NCBI GenBank assembly: GCA_003427395.1
Contig: BFEA01000593.1
Coordinates: 11,455-32,621, forward strand
Origin: Chara braunii
Lineage: Eukaryota; Streptophyta; Charophyceae; Charales; Characeae
Length of the DNA stretch: 21,167 nucleotides
Direction: 5' to 3'
A program made the translations under genes and the position numbers. This document shows positions 18,581 through 21,167 of this stretch, in pieces (within the stretch, counting starts at the first letter, position 1; each line of letters opens with the position of its first letter). The notes under the pieces are model-generated. The model was given only the letters and a program-made list of their open reading frames with translations, was not told the DNA's origin and did no database searches.

Positions 18581-19011
18581 GAGTTCATGTTCCTACAGTG
18601 ACAGTCTATCGGTACTGCTGCTAGGTACATTATAGGAATAGAACTCGTGGATGATGCTAGTGGCTTTGTACTAGTCCCAAAAGACGACCCGACGCTTGTA
18701 CGGAAGGCTATTGGTTTACTGGAGATTTTCAAAGAAGCATATTATCACTGGTTAGGGCCATCATCTGGCGGCGCGCCCGGCAGACGTGTGTGGCTTCTTG
18801 ATTGGCCACGTGGCTGCTGCTGTTGGTGATGAACGACCGTGACGCGCGGGCAGGGGTAGCGCCAGCCGTGAGATTGATGACGAAACGCGTAGGGGCGCAG
18901 CTATCTGGGTTTGCGATGGAGTTGGTGGGGGAACTACAACATGGAGACACGTTTTGACACTGATGATGGCGCCTGGCATGGAGAGGACGGTGAGATCGAT
19001 GAGGAGGACGG
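18581..19011. other. Unassigned segment with a short open frame on each strand
   Basis: No repeat in the window matches this stretch. On the plus strand a frame open from 18602 to 18829 contains DDASGFVLVPKDDPTLVRKA and then Gly/Trp-rich sequence. On the minus strand a frame is open across the same DNA into the poly-A array. The plus-strand peptide is loosely reminiscent of GFLVP-type glycosyltransferase segments, but that is too weak to name a product. The adjoining 18830-19011 has no stable frame. Possibly an exon fragment, a transposon fragment, or chance. Confidence 0.25.
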
Positions 19012-19139
19012 TTTTTTATTTTTTTATTTTTTTTATAATGGGAACAAGGCTCCAATCTCTTCGTGGGGAGCAGCACGTGCTGGGAGCTAGGCCCAGCGTC
19101 CCATATAGAAATTTACATAGAATTTTAAGAGTTTGAGAC
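19012..19139 (-). mobile_element. Degenerate short retroposon of the LINE 3' module family
   Basis: On the minus strand it reads TATATGGGACGCTGGGCC, CAGCACGTGCTGCTCCCC, a decayed ACCAATAGATGG region, then an A-rich tail broken by T (plus-strand 19012-19033). AGTCTCAAACTC at its upstream end resembles AGTCTCAAAATC in the 3' UTR of LINE copy 2, so a little of the LINE 3' UTR may be included, as expected for a 5'-truncated LINE. Confidence 0.6.
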
Positions 19140-19460
19140 TCCGGCAAGACGTACTGCAGCAAAGCCACCCTCTCCGCTGCTGCGGTACCCTATTTCCATC
19201 CTACGAGCTAGCCCCCTCACTAGTAGGACGCTTGATATGCCACCATCTACTTCTCGCACTCACCGCTTTTTTGAGAAACAAAAACATATGCACAATTCAG
19301 AAAAAGACTCAGACACCCCCAATCAATCCCCTATACCCCATTCCGGCAAGAGTTACTGCAGCAGAGCCACCATCTCCGCTGCTGCTGTACCCTATTCCCA
19401 TCCTACCAGCTAGCCCCCTCACTAGTAGGACACATGATATCCCACCATCTCCTTCTCCCA
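19140..19460 (+). repeat. R3 repeat family, two direct units
   Basis: Units at 19140-19260 and 19343-19460 share CCGGCAAGA, TACTGCAGCA, GAGCCACCMTCTCCGCTGCTG, GTACCCTAT, CATCCTAC, AGCTAGCCCCCTCACTAG and GATATNCCACCATCT. Spacing is about 205 bp. A third unit lies at 19985-20095 and an inverted one at 9395-9511. No protein. Confidence 0.75.
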
Positions 19461-19489
19461 CCCATCTACTTCTCTATGCAGATGGCCCT

Positions 19490-19915
19490 TTTGTTTTTTG
19501 AAGAGCATTCAGATCGAGAAATACCTGCCTTAGAGCCTTTCAGTAGCCTAACCCTACCTGCCTAATTCCTATATCCCGATACTTAGTCTCTACTAGGCCT
19601 CACGCCCCCAACTGCTAGGTTAAAGAGTGGCACAACCCACCCCAGAAGACTCCCACCTGCTAGGCTACAGGGCAAAACGACCCGCCCCGGCTTACCAAAG
19701 GACACTAGAATGCCTTCCACCCTCAACAACTCCCCAGATCTCTCTACCAGGTCTCTTGCCCTCGTACAGCTCGAGTTCCAGGGCAGCGCGACCAAGCCCC
19801 AGCACCGACCGGCGTCGTTCTGTCCTCGTCCATTTGCAAGCCCACGGGGACACAAGACTACAGCAAATACCAGACAAGCCACCAATCAGCACCATAACTG
19901 TAGATCCGACCACTC
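19490..19915 (-). repeat. R1 repeat family, long copy in inverted orientation
   Basis: This is the reverse complement partner of 17185-17625. Core sites are GCTAGGCTACAGGGC (about 19661) and degenerate ones near 19605 and 19775. Together with the 17 kb copy it forms an inverted repeat of about 430 bp arms with a centre near 18.55 kb. Open frames across it on both strands are artefacts of GC-rich repeat sequence. Confidence 0.75.
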
Positions 19916-19984
19916 CGAGTCAGCTCCTTGGGGCGCTGGTTGCAGATATGCCTGACACATAAAATCCCTCACAACCCTACTCAG

Positions 19985-20095
19985 ACAGGTCTTACTGCTT
20001 TGAAGCCACCATCTTCACCGCTGTTGTACCCTATTTCCACCCTGCAAGTTAGCCCCATGGCCGCAGAGCGCATTATCCCTCACCATCGCAACCCC
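19985..20095 (+). repeat. R3 repeat family member
   Basis: It shares CTTACTGCTTTGAAGCCACC, ATCTTCACCGCTGTTGTACC, CTATTTCCACCCTGC and TTAGCCCC with the units at 19140 and 19343, and GCAGAGCGCATTAT with the inverted unit at 9395-9511. It lies between two R1 blocks. Confidence 0.65.
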
Positions 20096-20229
20096 GCCCC
20101 CCTGCCACCAGCGCCAGCTTATAAGGATTTTTTTTTTTTCTTCAGAAAATTCAATCCCGTTCAAGAGCATATTCAAAAATAAAAAAGCTATGAAAAACGG
20201 AAAGACGAAAATAAGAAATAAACTCAAAT

Positions 20230-21010
20230 AGAGTCACTAACAATCCAACTCAAACCCTCGCTACAGCTGAGAAACCGTCGCTCAGACTTTCAGTCCTCGT
20301 ATCAGAAATCGCCAGTTCTCACACCCCCCTTGCTAGGGTTACAAGGCAACACAAACTGCCCCAACACCGAACTAATTGTTTTCTGACGGACAGGAAGTAT
20401 CTTCCTCCCTCGACTACTTCCTTAGCCACAAACCCCATAACGGGTTACAGGGTCACCGCCCCGGCATCAGCTACGTTGAAAAAAGTGGTTATGCCATCGG
20501 CATAACTCCAATGGCCTCAAGCTCCTCTTGGTCACAGAGCCACTGCTCCAGCATCGCCCAATGTCGCTCCACCCCGCCCTTCTAGTAGACTTACTACCCT
20601 GAGTAACCCTTCCTCTACTGCACGAGCCCACCCAAAATTTCTCCAAACCATACTTCCAACTTTCACCTTCACATTTAAGAAAGTCAAAAGGAAAAAGGAC
20701 AAGAACTAAACCCACTAACAATCCGTCTCCTTCCCTCACCACAGATGAACGACACGCCGCCCCAGCTTTCAATCGTGGTACCAGAAATCATCGGATCTCA
20801 TACCCCCCCTGCTAGGGTTACAAAGCAACACAAACTGCCCCAGTACCGACCTAACTGTTTCTGACGGACAGAGAGTGTCTTCCCCCTCGACAACTCCCTT
20901 AACTATATGGCCCCTTGAAAGGTTACAGGATCACCGCCCCGACAACAGCTACGTCGGACGAGATGGTTATGCCTTTCACCCTCGACATAGCTTCAATGGC
21001 CTCAAGCTCC
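20230..21010 (-). repeat. R1-related tandem repeat, two units of about 490 bp
   Basis: Positions 20230-20525 and 20710-21005 are direct repeats. Shared blocks are CACTAACAATCC, TNCCAGAAATC, CTCACACCCCCC-like runs, TGCTAGGGTTACAA, GCAACACAAACTGCCCCA, TTTCTGACGGACAG, GGGTTACAGG-like, TCACCGCCCCG, CAGCTACGT, GGTTATGCC and AATGGCCTCAAGCTCC. Read on the minus strand the core is GTTGCCTTGTAACCCTAGCA, the R1 core, and each unit holds two cores (near 20333 and 20432; 20812 and 20921). No protein. Confidence 0.75.
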
Positions 21011-21167
21011 CCCGGTTTTCTCTTATTTTTTTAATTATTGTCTCAGATTTTCCTCTTTTTTTTCAATTTGCAAATTTTGCATTCGGTTCCAAACAACAAT
21101 TTCTTTTGTAAGCAGTACCAGAGTCAGATCCTTTTTTTTTTTTTTTTTTTTTTAGAGACTAACAAAT
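21011..21167. other. T-rich end of the window with a T22 run
   Basis: T-rich DNA with T22 at 21132-21153, probably the reversed poly-A tail of a minus-strand retroposon that continues beyond the window. Nothing else was recognised. Confidence 0.5.

Noticed and set aside
1-21167. CRISPR arrays, bacterial operons, prophage or defence genes
   Set aside because: No regularly spaced identical repeats, Shine-Dalgarno-led gene clusters or bacterial genes. The poly-A tails and non-LTR retrotransposons indicate nuclear eukaryotic DNA.

Overview
The window looks like intergenic DNA from a repeat-rich nuclear eukaryotic genome. I find no single-copy host gene, rRNA gene, CRISPR array, operon or bacterial feature. 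What I recognise is retrotransposon wreckage, poly-A/poly-T tails of 22 to 29 nt, small inverted-repeat elements, a long (TC)n tract and families of short repeats. The lineage cannot be fixed from this sequence. The LINEs encode an AP-type (EEP) endonuclease, a reverse transcriptase and a C-terminal zf-RVT-like Cys/His motif, an L1/Tx1-type layout found in animals, green algae and land plants.

Layout. 1-2.8 kb: a poly-A start, three members of a small inverted-repeat (MITE-like) family (143-341, about 748-925, 2255-2422), a weak tRNA-like segment (394-471), a (TC)n tract (1094-1164), and a short retroposon with perfect 12-bp target-site duplications (1479-1630). 2.8-7.97 kb: LINE copy 1 on the plus strand, 5' truncated at the start of ORF2 and ending in poly-A. 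8.1-8.4 and 9.4-9.5 kb: members of two short repeat families, here named R1 and R3. 9.5-10.2 kb: a third, strongly 5'-truncated LINE on the plus strand. 10.2-10.35 kb: a short minus-strand retroposon. 10.35-16.58 kb: LINE copy 2 on the minus strand, with ORF1, ORF2 and a poly-T (poly-A on its own strand) end. 16.58-16.79 kb: a foldback element with a 24-bp perfect inverted repeat beside ORF1 of copy 2. 16.88-17.13 kb: another short retroposon, split by a 102-bp TA-flanked inverted-repeat element. 17.2-21.0 kb: R1 and R3 arrays in both orientations, two more short retroposons, an A25/CCGGGG tandem array and one unassigned segment at 18.6-19.0 kb.

How the parts relate. The two large LINEs are convergent and encode the same protein architecture, but differ enough to be separate subfamilies. 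Both end in the same roughly 130-nt module plus poly-A, and that module also occurs alone at five other places. The short retroposons are therefore either severely 5'-truncated LINEs or SINEs that borrow the LINE tail. Catalytic residues of endonuclease and reverse transcriptase are still readable in both large copies, but both ORF2s carry many stops and are dead as written. Nonsense changes outnumber indels in copy 1, and where a conserved Trp is lost the stop is usually TGA (9 of 11 positions I could align by eye).
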